Shown here: positions 1 through 7,661 of the stretch, piece by piece
Layout of the letters: every line of letters starts with the position of its first letter
Numbering within the stretch: position 1 is the stretch's first letter
Assembly (NCBI GenBank): GCA_022839995.1
Contig: JALHIN010000009.1
Coordinates: forward strand, 1-64,000
Source of the DNA: 79-D21 sp022839995
Lineage (GTDB): Bacteria > Synergistota > Synergistia > Synergistales > 79-D21
Reading direction: 5' to 3'
DNA length: 64,000 bases
The notes under the pieces: generated by a model
Databases searched by the model: none
What the model was told of the DNA's origin: nothing
Seen by the model: the letters and a program-made list of their open reading frames with translations, nothing else
Position numbers and translations under genes: made by a program

Positions 1-348
1 GGATCTGCGCGGGACGTGATCTCGCACCTGTTCGGCGAGAAGCTGGTGTACGGGGAAGGGGAGAAGGACCTGGTGATCCTGAAGGACGAGGTGGTGGCGT
101 ACTACCCTGGAACCGGCCGCCGGTTGAGGCACACGTCGACGCTGGTGGACTTCGGGATCCCGAACGGGGACACTTCCATCGCCCGGACGACGGGCCTGCC
201 CCCGGCCATCGGCGCCCGGCTGATCCTGGAGGGGAAAGTCCGGGCGGCCGGGGTCCTGGCGCCGGTCCTGCCGGAGATTTTCGAGCCCTGCCTGGAAGCG
301 TTGGAGGCGGAAGGCATTTCCCTCGTGGAAAAAACCGAGAGCCTCTAG
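1..348 (+). CDS. Saccharopine dehydrogenase family protein, C-terminal part (5' truncated by window edge)
   Basis: The reading frame is open from base 1, so the gene begins before the window; only about the last 115 codons are present. The visible part (FGEKLVYGEGEKDLV, then VDFGIPNGDTSIARTTGLP and GVLAPVLPEIFEPCLEALE) matches the C-terminal domain of saccharopine reductases/dehydrogenases, where the FGIPNGDTSMARTVGLP-like stretch is conserved. The family carries out NAD(P)-linked oxidation or reduction at the lysine/glutamate/aminoadipate level. The Rossmann domain is not visible, so cofactor and direction cannot be judged. A strong terminator follows directly. Confidence 0.85.
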   Translation, partial: GSARDVISHLFGEKLVYGEGEKDLVILKDEVVAYYPGTGRRLRHTSTLVDFGIPNGDTSIARTTGLPPAIGARLILEGKVRAAGVLAPVLPEIFEPCLEALEAEGISLVEKTESL

Positions 349-366
349 CTAGAGACGAAGTTTTCG

Positions 367-401
367 GGCCCGGACCCCTAAAGGGGACCGGGCCTTTTTT
401 T
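367..401 (+). terminator. Rho-independent terminator after saccharopine dehydrogenase gene
   Basis: A 12-bp GC-rich stem (GGCCCGGACCCC paired with GGGGACCGGGCC, one mismatch) closes a TAAA loop and is followed by seven T residues. It lies 19 bases after the stop codon. Confidence 0.92.
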
Positions 402-413
402 GCTCTGATCCCC

Positions 414-445
414 TTACACTTCCTCAATGAAAGGATGAAGTGTAA
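414..445. promoter_or_regulatory. 32-bp inverted repeat upstream of the DUF1295 gene
   Basis: TTACACTTCCTC and GATGAAGTGTAA form arms of 12 bp matching at 11 positions, separated by 8 bases. The outer 9 bp are perfect. It sits after the upstream terminator and 37 bases before the next start codon. It lacks a T-run, so it reads as a dimeric-regulator operator rather than a terminator. The cognate protein is unknown; no regulator is encoded next to it. Confidence 0.55.
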
Positions 446-481
446 AATTGAAAAAATCCAGGTTACCGGGAGGTGAAGCGG

Positions 482-1258
482 ATGGCGGAAGTTTTCTTCA
501 AGGCGGCGTTCGCGGTATGGATCTACATGACGGCTTTCTATATCGCGGCTTTGGTCCTCAGGGACAACTCCATCGCCGACGTCGCCTGGGGGCCCGGATT
601 TTTCCTGGCCTGCGCGGCGGCTTTGGCAGGAAGGGCAGATCTTTCGGCCAGGCCGTTTCTTGCGACCATCCTGGTTGGAATATGGGGATTCCGGCTGGCG
701 TTTCACATCGGCAAAAGGAAGCAGGGAAAAGGGGAAGACCCCAGGTACGCGAAGTGGCGGACGGAATGGGGCCGATGGTTCGTGGTTCGAAGCTATTTCC
801 AGGTTTTTCTCCTGCAGGGTGCCCTGCTTTTGGTGATTGCCTCCTCGGTCATTGTGGTCAACGTTTCGGAGAATCCGCCCCTAGGCTTTCTCGATGCCCT
901 TGGATTGTGTGTCTGGTGTGTCGGGTTCTTCTTCGAAGCCGTCGGGGACTGGCAGCTCGCCCGTTTCAAGGCAGACCCGGGAAACCGGGGGAAAGTGATG
1001 GACCGAGGGCTCTGGCGCTACACCCGGCATCCGAATTACTTCGGGGAGGCTACCATGTGGTGGGGGCTCTACCTGATCGCCCTTAGCGTGCCGAACGGGT
1101 GGCTGACGATCGTCAGCCCTGCGACGATCACCTTTCTCCTCCTCCGGGTATCCGGGGTGCCGATGCTGGAAAAGGGGCGGATGGGCGATCGCCCTGGCTA
1201 CCGCGAGTACGTCGAGAGGACGAACGCCTTCTTCCCCTGGTTCCCGAAGAAATCATGA
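482..1258 (+). CDS. DUF1295 / steroid 5-alpha-reductase-like membrane protein
   Basis: A polytopic membrane protein of about 258 residues. The conserved C-terminal signature is visible as LWRYTRHPNYFGEATMWWG, and the segment SIADVAWGPGF near the N terminus is also typical of DUF1295. The family is distantly related to steroid 5-alpha reductases and isoprenylcysteine methyltransferases; its substrate in bacteria is generally not known. The ATG at 482 is preferred because GGGAGGTG lies six bases upstream; an in-frame GTG at 473 overlaps that Shine-Dalgarno sequence. Its stop codon overlaps the start of the next gene (ATGA), so the two are translationally coupled. An inverted repeat lies just upstream. 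Confidence 0.85.
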   Translation: MAEVFFKAAFAVWIYMTAFYIAALVLRDNSIADVAWGPGFFLACAAALAGRADLSARPFLATILVGIWGFRLAFHIGKRKQGKGEDPRYAKWRTEWGRWFVVRSYFQVFLLQGALLLVIASSVIVVNVSENPPLGFLDALGLCVWCVGFFFEAVGDWQLARFKADPGNRGKVMDRGLWRYTRHPNYFGEATMWWGLYLIALSVPNGWLTIVSPATITFLLLRVSGVPMLEKGRMGDRPGYREYVERTNAFFPWFPKKS

Positions 1259-3060
1259 CCATGAAGATTGCCTACCTTGACGGTTTCCGGCTCTACACGG
1301 CCTTCCAGGCGGGGGCTGCGGAAATGGACCGAGTCCGGGCCCACCTGGACGCCATCAACGTTTTTCCCGTCCCTGACGGAGACACGGGGACCAACATGGC
1401 TTCCACGCTCCGGTCCATTGTTGTTCAAGTCAAACCGGAGCGGCATTTCGGCCGAACCTTCATGGCCCTGGCGGAGGCGGCGCTCGTGGGCGCCAGGGGA
1501 AATTCCGGCCTGATCCTCGCCCAGTTCCTGCTTGGAGCAGCGCGGAGCCTGGAAGGTTGTCGCAGGGTGGAGGCTCCCCATCTCGCCGAGGCCACGATCC
1601 AGGCGGTTTCCTTCGCATTTTCCGCCGTTTCCCGGCCCACGGAAGGCACGATCCTGACCGTAATGCGGGAATGGTCGAACGCACTGTCCCTTCTGGGCTC
1701 TCAAATCCGGGACATCGCTTCCCTCCTTTCCGGTTCCATCCCGGCGGCCCGCCAAGCCCTCCTCGATACGCCGAACCGCCTTCCGGAACTGGCGAGGGCT
1801 GGGGTCCTGGATGCGGGGGGCAAGGGGTTCCTGTCTTTCCTCGAGGGAATCGAAGCGTTCATCCGGAGGGGAAGTCTTCGGCAGCTGAGCCGGACCCAGG
1901 TCCCGGAGATCGAGCCTGCGCCCCATCCCGGTTCGGATTTGGGCCTTCCGGCGTACCGGTATTGCACGGAGGCTTTCCTTTTCGGGGACAAGGCCGACCC
2001 GGGGCAAATACGGACCCGTCTTGCTTCCCTCGGGGATTCCGTGATCGTGGGAGGAATGCCCGGGCATCTGAGGATCCACGTCCATACCGACGAACCCTCT
2101 CGGTTGTTCGACGAGCTGGCACCCTTCGGGAAAAGCGCGTTTCCCAAGGTGGACGACATGCTTCGGCAGGTCCAGGATCTCAGGCAGCGCAAGGGCTCGG
2201 TAGCCCTGGTGACCGATTCGTCCTGCGACCTTCCGCAGGAACTGCTGGACGAGCACCAGGTCCACATCGTCCCGCTGAGGCTGAATATCGACGGAAGCGA
2301 ATACCTGGACCGCCTGACGATCACCCCCGAAGAGTTCTACAGGAGGGTCGAGCGCGGCGAACGGGCCACGACATCTCAACCGGCTGCCGCCGATTTCGAA
2401 AGGCTCTACGCGTTCCTTTCGGGACACTACGAATCCATCCTTTCGATCCACCTCAGCGGCGCCCTCAGCGGGACCGTGGAAGCGGCAAAAAGGGCCTCTT
2501 CCGCTTTTCCACGGACGCGCATCGTGGTCGTCGACTCCCGCCACCTCTGCGCCTCTCTCGGGCTCGTCGTCCTAAGGGCAGCCGAGGCCCTCGAAGCGGG
2601 GGCTTCCCTGGGGGAGGTCCTAGGGCTCGTGGATACCTGGTGCCGGCAGGCAAAGATCCTGGTGAGCCTGAAAACGGTGCGCCACATGGTCAGGGGAGGC
2701 AGGATCGGTCCGGTCAAGGGGGCCATCGTCCGGCTACTGGGGTTGAAACCGATCATTTCCGTGGATTCCCAGGGAAGGGGGACCGCGGTGGGAAAAGCCC
2801 GAAGCCAGAGGGCGAACCTCGATCGAATCCGGTTTTTCGCCGAGGAAGTCCAGGCTTCGGAGGGGCTTTGGGGATATGCCGTTGCCCATGCGCATGCCCC
2901 GGATGAAGCCGGCGAATTTGCCCGTGAAATGGAAAAAACCCTGGGCTTCGGGCCGCGTTTCGTGGTCGACATCTCTCCAGTGATCGGCCTTCACGCGGGT
3001 TCCGGAAGCCTTGCCCTGGCGTTCCTTCCAAGCGGGGATGCCTGTCCGCCGTTCCGCTAG
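1255..3060 (+). CDS. DhaL (DAK2)-DegV fusion protein, fatty-acid kinase type
   Basis: Two known domains lie in one 601-residue chain. Residues 1-200 are a DhaL/DAK2 phosphotransfer domain with the metal/nucleotide-binding motif NVFPVPDGDTGTNM (Asp41, Asp43) and GARGNSG near residue 85. From about residue 314 there is a DegV/EDD fatty-acid-binding domain: VALVTDSSCDLP, then TTSQPAAADF and KPIISV. In Firmicutes the separate proteins FakA (kinase) and FakB (DegV acyl carrier) phosphorylate fatty acids for phospholipid synthesis. The fusion suggests kinase and acyl-binding modules act on each other in cis, which is inference. The start ATG overlaps the preceding TGA; a second in-frame ATG follows at 1261. 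The 3' end overlaps the convergent response-regulator gene by four bases. Confidence 0.88.
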   Translation: MTMKIAYLDGFRLYTAFQAGAAEMDRVRAHLDAINVFPVPDGDTGTNMASTLRSIVVQVKPERHFGRTFMALAEAALVGARGNSGLILAQFLLGAARSLEGCRRVEAPHLAEATIQAVSFAFSAVSRPTEGTILTVMREWSNALSLLGSQIRDIASLLSGSIPAARQALLDTPNRLPELARAGVLDAGGKGFLSFLEGIEAFIRRGSLRQLSRTQVPEIEPAPHPGSDLGLPAYRYCTEAFLFGDKADPGQIRTRLASLGDSVIVGGMPGHLRIHVHTDEPSRLFDELAPFGKSAFPKVDDMLRQVQDLRQRKGSVALVTDSSCDLPQELLDEHQVHIVPLRLNIDGSEYLDRLTITPEEFYRRVERGERATTSQPAAADFERLYAFLSGHYESILSIHLSGALSGTVEAAKRASSAFPRTRIVVVDSRHLCASLGLVVLRAAEALEAGASLGEVLGLVDTWCRQAKILVSLKTVRHMVRGGRIGPVKGAIVRLLGLKPIISVDSQGRGTAVGKARSQRANLDRIRFFAEEVQASEGLWGYAVAHAHAPDEAGEFAREMEKTLGFGPRFVVDISPVIGLHAGSGSLALAFLPSGDACPPFR

Positions 3061-3725
3061 GGGTCGATTAGCCCCTCCCGGATCGCCAGGCGGATCAGGT
3101 CCGCCATCCGGTTCAGCCCCAGCTTGTTCAGCAGGTTGGTCCGATGGGTTTCCACCGTTTTGCAGCTGATTCCCAGATGTTCGGAAATCTCCCTGGTGGT
3201 AAGGCCTAGTGCCAGGTATCGGAAAACCTGCCGCTCTCGGTGGGTAAGCCGGAAAAGGTCCTTTTCGGAGTTTCCGGAACGGTTTTCCCTGGGGCCGGAT
3301 TTCCTTCGGATGAAATTGTCGACGACGGGGCCCGCGATCCCGGCGGACAAGTAGCTTCTGCCGCCCAGAACGGTCCGGACGGCCCGCAGGATTTCTCCCG
3401 GTTCGCAGTCTTTCGTGAGGTACGCCTGGGCTCCTGCTTTCAGGATTTCGGCCGCGAGGAAGGCGTCGTCGTGCATGGAGAGCGCGATGATCCTCGGAGG
3501 AACCGGAAGGCCTGCAAGGACTTGGGCGGCTTCGATGCCGTTCATTCCCGGCATTGAGATGTCAAGCAGCACGATATCGGGGGTTTTTTCCCGGCATAGG
3601 GCGACGGCCCCAAAGCCGTCTTCAGCCTCCCCCACGATGGCGATGTCGGGTTGGGAGGCAAGGTTCGTTCGCAGCATGGCTCTCGCGGATTCCTGGTCGT
3701 CAGCGATGCAGACCCGGATCGCCAT
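3057..3725 (-). CDS. NarL/LuxR-family response regulator
   Basis: A 222-residue two-domain regulator. The receiver domain shows the acidic pair Asp9-Asp10, the phospho-acceptor Asp55 in IVLLDISMPGMNG and Lys105 in AYLTKD. A LuxR-type helix-turn-helix occupies about residues 155-215 (LTHRERQVFRYLALGLTTREISEHL is the typical start of this domain). An AGGAGG ribosome-binding site precedes the ATG. The gene overlaps the 3' end of the histidine kinase gene upstream by 26 bases, so the pair is almost certainly one two-component system. The target genes are not evident from this window. Confidence 0.95.
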   Translation of the reverse strand: MAIRVCIADDQESARAMLRTNLASQPDIAIVGEAEDGFGAVALCREKTPDIVLLDISMPGMNGIEAAQVLAGLPVPPRIIALSMHDDAFLAAEILKAGAQAYLTKDCEPGEILRAVRTVLGGRSYLSAGIAGPVVDNFIRRKSGPRENRSGNSEKDLFRLTHRERQVFRYLALGLTTREISEHLGISCKTVETHRTNLLNKLGLNRMADLIRLAIREGLIDP

Positions 3726-5187
3726 CGAAATTTCCTCCTTTCGCCGGGATCCAGAGGAGGCATCTCGTACCTTCCCCCGGAAGGCTCCTGAAGATCATTC
3801 GGCCGCCCAGGAGCTTTAGCCTTTCCCGGATTCCGAAAAGTCCCCACCCCCCGACGCCCGTGCCGATCGAGCGGTCGGTGAATCGTGACCCAATGCCGTC
3901 GTCTTTGACCAACACTGCGATGGAATGCCGCCGGTAACGCACGCGGACGAAAACCGCACTGGCATGGGCGTGTTTCACGACGTTCCTCAGAAGTTCCCGG
4001 ACCATCTGGTAGATCACGATCCCCATCTCCTGCGGAAGGTTGCGGTTATGGCCGCTCACGGTAAGGTTCCAGCGGATCCCGGGAGGCGTGAGGAGCTGGT
4101 CCAGGAGTGATCTCAGCCCAACGTCCAGTCCTGCCGCGTAAAGGGCCGGGTTGCTGATTTCCCGGGTCAGGGTGCGGATCTTGGAGATCACCCGTTTCAC
4201 GGCGTCGGCCGCGGACTGGTTTGGGGGGCCCGTTTGCAGGCCGGTTTCGGAAGCCGACAGGGATTGGTAGAGGAAGGCCAGTTCGAAGCCGATTTCGTCG
4301 TGGAGGATCTCGGCGATCCGTCTTCGCTCCCTTTCCTCCGAAAGGGAGATCTCCCAGGCCAGGCGCCGAAGTTCGGCTTCGTAGGCTTCGACTCTCCTTT
4401 CGGCTTTGGTTTGGGCTGAAAGGTCCGTGTAAATGCCGAAAAGCATTTTTTCTCCGTCCTGCGTGGTGAAAGGGATCGCGGTGATGAAGACGTCCACCGG
4501 GCTTCCGTCCTTCCGGAACCGAACGGTCCTTCTTTCGTGGGGCTTTCCGCTGAAAAGGATGGAGGAGATTTCCCGGGCTTCCTCAAGGTAGGGGCCATGG
4601 GCAATCAGGTAGTCGATGATCCGTCCTTCCATCTCTTCCGGGGTGTAGCCGAAAAGTTGGTAAAGCGAGGCGTTGGCTCGGATGACGCGGCTTTCGTTGT
4701 CGCACAGGACAACCGGAGTGGGAGTCCATTTGAACAGGTTCTCGAAAAGGATCAGGGTTCGGTGCAGTTCCCTTGCCTTTTCCCGCTTTTGGGTGAGGTC
4801 GATGTAGGTGCAGATGTTGGTGCTTCGGCTTCCCTTCACGTCCACGTACATGGGAGTGGATGTCAGCAGCACCTGGAAAGGGGTCCCGTCCTTTTTGTAC
4901 CGGGTGACCTCGACGGAAAACCCCTTCCCGGAACCGCAGAACCGTTCCGAGAGCGCCAAGGCGTCGACCAGTTCCTCTTCCCTGGCCACGAGCAAGTCCA
5001 GGTCCTTTCCGATGACCTCCGCGGGGTCGTAGCCGAACATCCTGCAGAAGCAGGAGTTGACCTGGGAGATCTTTCCTTTTTCGTCGTGCACGACGATGCC
5101 GATCTCGCCGAAGGTTTCCAAGGGCGAGACCGAGAGGAATCCGATGTTCCCCCAGGGGGAAGCGAAATCGGGAAAGCGGCCTTCCAT
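3700..5187 (-). CDS. PAS-domain sensor histidine kinase, NarX/DegS type
   Basis: A 495-residue, apparently soluble sensor: no signal peptide or transmembrane segment is visible. Two PAS domains occupy about residues 25-135 and 148-260 (NSCFCRMFGYDPAEVIG; NASLYQLFGYTPEEMEG). A HisKA_3 dimerisation domain follows, with the phospho-acceptor His296 in ERRRIAEILHDEIG, then a HATPase domain with N-box RNVVKHAHAS (about 401-410) and KDDGIG (428-433). The HisKA_3 type fits its partner, the NarL-type regulator encoded immediately downstream with a 26-base overlap. An AAAGGA site lies eight bases before the ATG. The signal is unknown; PAS domains suggest a small ligand, redox or haem cue inside the cell. 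Confidence 0.94.
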   Translation of the reverse strand: MEGRFPDFASPWGNIGFLSVSPLETFGEIGIVVHDEKGKISQVNSCFCRMFGYDPAEVIGKDLDLLVAREEELVDALALSERFCGSGKGFSVEVTRYKKDGTPFQVLLTSTPMYVDVKGSRSTNICTYIDLTQKREKARELHRTLILFENLFKWTPTPVVLCDNESRVIRANASLYQLFGYTPEEMEGRIIDYLIAHGPYLEEAREISSILFSGKPHERRTVRFRKDGSPVDVFITAIPFTTQDGEKMLFGIYTDLSAQTKAERRVEAYEAELRRLAWEISLSEERERRRIAEILHDEIGFELAFLYQSLSASETGLQTGPPNQSAADAVKRVISKIRTLTREISNPALYAAGLDVGLRSLLDQLLTPPGIRWNLTVSGHNRNLPQEMGIVIYQMVRELLRNVVKHAHASAVFVRVRYRRHSIAVLVKDDGIGSRFTDRSIGTGVGGWGLFGIRERLKLLGGRMIFRSLPGEGTRCLLWIPAKGGNFDGDPGLHR

Positions 5188-5290
5188 CGTCGAATCCTTT
5201 CGTCATTCAATTCCGTCGGTCAGTCCTTCAAGCGGTTCATATTCCACGGACGTCTCCCGATCCCTGTCCCGGCGGAGCGCGGGCCCCGCG

Positions 5291-6337
5291 TCACCGGTTC
5301 CCGGAAACCAGGGCGTAAAGGTCCGCGATGACGCCGTAGGCCGTCGTCGTGATGTCGGGGTGCTCCTCGGTCACGAGGATCTTTCCCAGGAGGTCGGTTT
5401 CGAACCGGACGATGGACCCGGTGGCGTCCACCAGGGCAAAGGGATGGTCCATTGGGACTTCCGAGGCCTTCACGGAAGCTTTTACCGATTCTCTTTCACG
5501 CCAGGCGGAACAGACCATCTTGACGCGAAAGCCCCTTTCCCTTGCGGCCAGGATCCGTTCCGGGGTGATCGCCGCCATGCTTTCCCGGTCAACTTCGTCG
5601 GGCTTCAGGTCAGCTCCCATGAGGACGTTGGCCAGGGCGACGATCTTCACCGAAGCGTCCCACCCGTCCAGGTCGTGGGACGGGTCGGCCTCTGCGATTT
5701 GCTCCGCCTGGGCTCCTTTTACCCCTTCTTTGAAAGTCATCCCCTGTTCCATCGCGCAAAGGACGTAGTTGCTCGTCGAATTCAGGATCCCGTCGATCCG
5801 CCGGATCGTGTTGCCTCTCATGCAGCACCGGGCCATGTCGAAAACCGGGGCCCCGTCCATGACGGTCGTTTCGTGAAGGAAGGCGGTTCCCTTTTCGTCC
5901 GCCAGTTTCCGGAGTTGCCTGTAGGCGAAAGCGAGGGGACCCTTGTTGCAGGTGATGACGTGCCGTCCCCGCTCCAGGGCCGTTCGGACATGCGTGATAG
6001 CGGGTTCCCCCCGGTGCTCGACGGAAAGGGGGGACATCTCCACCAGGACGTCGTAGTCCAGGTTTTCGGCGGCCTTGAGGCTGTCCAGTTCGGAATAGTC
6101 CGGGTTTTCGGGGGTGAAACGCCCCTTTTCGTCCAATTCCCGCAAGGCCCGGGCCAGGTCCACCCCGGTTTCGCTCGCCAGGGCTCCCCGCCTTCCCGTG
6201 GTGATTCCTACGACCGAAACGTCCAGGTCTGCCAGTCCCGGGTAATCGGCCTTCCTGACCAGGATGCGGGCCAGTTCCCGGCCCACGTTGCCGAACCCGA
6301 CGAAAAACAGCTTCAGGGGGAAGCGGTCGCGAACCAT
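5291..6337 (-). CDS. hom: Homoserine dehydrogenase without ACT domain
   Basis: Converts aspartate semialdehyde to homoserine with NAD(P)H, for threonine and methionine synthesis. The N-terminal nucleotide-binding motif is FVGFGNVGRELARIL (about residues 12-26). The catalytic region shows VITCNKGPLAF, GILNSTSNYVL and AEADPSHDLDGWDASVK, all conserved in the family. At 348 residues it lacks the C-terminal ACT regulatory domain found in about 430-residue bacterial versions, so feedback by threonine through that domain is not expected. The gene is two bases downstream of the aminotransferase-like gene on the same strand and is probably cotranscribed with it. Confidence 0.93.
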   Translation of the reverse strand: MVRDRFPLKLFFVGFGNVGRELARILVRKADYPGLADLDVSVVGITTGRRGALASETGVDLARALRELDEKGRFTPENPDYSELDSLKAAENLDYDVLVEMSPLSVEHRGEPAITHVRTALERGRHVITCNKGPLAFAYRQLRKLADEKGTAFLHETTVMDGAPVFDMARCCMRGNTIRRIDGILNSTSNYVLCAMEQGMTFKEGVKGAQAEQIAEADPSHDLDGWDASVKIVALANVLMGADLKPDEVDRESMAAITPERILAARERGFRVKMVCSAWRERESVKASVKASEVPMDHPFALVDATGSIVRFETDLLGKILVTEEHPDITTTAYGVIADLYALVSGNR

Positions 6338-6339
6338 GT

Positions 6340-7572
6340 CTAACCCCGGGCCAGGCGGCGGATCTCATCGAGGAGGCGGGCGGTTTCCTCCCGGGTGTTG
6401 TACATCGAGAACCCCACGCGGATGACGCCTCCAGTTTCGGCGAGGCCCAGGACTTCGATGGCACGGACGGCATAGAAATCGCCGTCCCAGACCAGGAGTC
6501 CCTTTTCGCCGAGAGCCTTTGCCGCGTCGGCGGGATGCACGCCGTCAATCGTGATCGAAACGGTCGGAGCCCTGTGCCGGCTTGAAAAATCCGTTCCCCA
6601 GACGGTCACCCCGGGGATTGCCTTCACTTTTTCGTAATATTCCGAGGCCAGCCCGTGCTCGTATGCGGCGATGGCGTTCATTGCAGAGACGATCCGGCTT
6701 CGGAGGTCGGGGCCTTCTCCCCAGGAAGCGATATACTCGATCCCGGCCTTCACCCCGACGATCGCGGCGTGGTTGAGCGTCCCGGTCTCGATCTTGAAGG
6801 GGGCTGCGTTTTCCTGGGTGCGGAGACGGTCCGGTGTCAGCGAATCCAGGAGGCCCGGCCTGCAATAGAGGATGCCGACGTGCGGCGCGTAGAACTTGTA
6901 AGCCGAGCAGAGGAGGAAGTCCACGTCGAGGGCCGCAGCGTCAACCGGGAAATGCGGCGCGTAGTGGACGGCGTCTACGAGAAGCCAGGCCCCGACCGCC
7001 CTGGAGAGGCGCCGGGCTTCCGCCACGTCGTTGACCGTTCCCAGGGCGTTGGAAGAGAAACCCATGGCGACGAGGCGGGTCTTCGGCGTGATCTTCTCCG
7101 CCATGTCGGCAAGATCCAGGCGTCCGGTGGGAAGGAGCTTCACTTCCTTCACGACGATGCCCCGCTCGACGAGGTTCAGCCAGGGACCCCGGTTGGCCTC
7201 GTGGTCCAGCTCGGTGATGACGACCTCGTCGCCCGGCTTCATTTCGCGGGCCAGGGCGTGGCTCAGGGAGAAATTCAGCGTCGTCATGTTGTGGCCGAAG
7301 GAGATGCAACGCCAGTCGGGAGCTCCGAGAAAAGCCGCGACGGTTTCGCGGGTTTCCTGGATGGCGGCATCGGACTCGTTGGTCGTGACGAACATCCCGT
7401 GGGTGTTGGAATTGCAGGTTTTGTAGTACCAGGAGACGGCATCGATCACCTTCCAGGGGACCTGGGTCCCTCCGGGGCCGTCCAGGTAGGCCAGCTCGAA
7501 ACCGTTATGGATGCGCGCCAGGGAAGGAAAATCCGCTCGGCACCGGGCACAGGTCTTTTCGTCGAACACCAT
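6340..7572 (-). CDS. Class V aminotransferase / cysteine-desulfurase-like PLP enzyme
   Basis: A fold-type I PLP enzyme of 410 residues. The Schiff-base lysine is Lys226 in LLCSAYKFYAPHVG and the pyridine-binding Asp is Asp200 in WLLVDAVHYAPH; both match the NifS/CsdA-like class V group. The loop that carries the catalytic cysteine in real desulfurases (HHCA-like) here reads VWDGDFYAVRA without cysteine, so sulfur transfer is unlikely. It belongs to the cysteine-desulfurase-like group whose substrate is not established. The ATG at 7572 has AAAGGAG nine bases upstream; longer in-frame versions lack a site. Neighbours suggest a role in amino-acid metabolism with the adjacent homoserine dehydrogenase. 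Confidence 0.85.
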   Translation of the reverse strand: MVFDEKTCARCRADFPSLARIHNGFELAYLDGPGGTQVPWKVIDAVSWYYKTCNSNTHGMFVTTNESDAAIQETRETVAAFLGAPDWRCISFGHNMTTLNFSLSHALAREMKPGDEVVITELDHEANRGPWLNLVERGIVVKEVKLLPTGRLDLADMAEKITPKTRLVAMGFSSNALGTVNDVAEARRLSRAVGAWLLVDAVHYAPHFPVDAAALDVDFLLCSAYKFYAPHVGILYCRPGLLDSLTPDRLRTQENAAPFKIETGTLNHAAIVGVKAGIEYIASWGEGPDLRSRIVSAMNAIAAYEHGLASEYYEKVKAIPGVTVWGTDFSSRHRAPTVSITIDGVHPADAAKALGEKGLLVWDGDFYAVRAIEVLGLAETGGVIRVGFSMYNTREETARLLDEIRRLARG

Positions 7573-7661
7573 GGCTTCCATCTCCTTTGGTCGAATTTGA
7601 AGGAAACTCGGAATCGCTTGAATTCCATGCAATGCAACGATAAGCCGAAAGTCTTTCCCGG

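Noticed and set aside
448..1086. Alternative frame near the DUF1295 gene
   Set aside because: Gly/Arg/Pro-rich translation without membrane segments; the DUF1295 frame has a ribosome-binding site and clear signature.
5270..5290. GC-rich palindrome after the homoserine dehydrogenase gene
   Set aside because: The stem is only about five base pairs and overlaps the stop codon region with no T-run; not convincing as a terminator.
5057..6343. Plus-strand open frame opposite homoserine dehydrogenase
   Set aside because: Shadow of a well-supported gene; no start signal or family resemblance.
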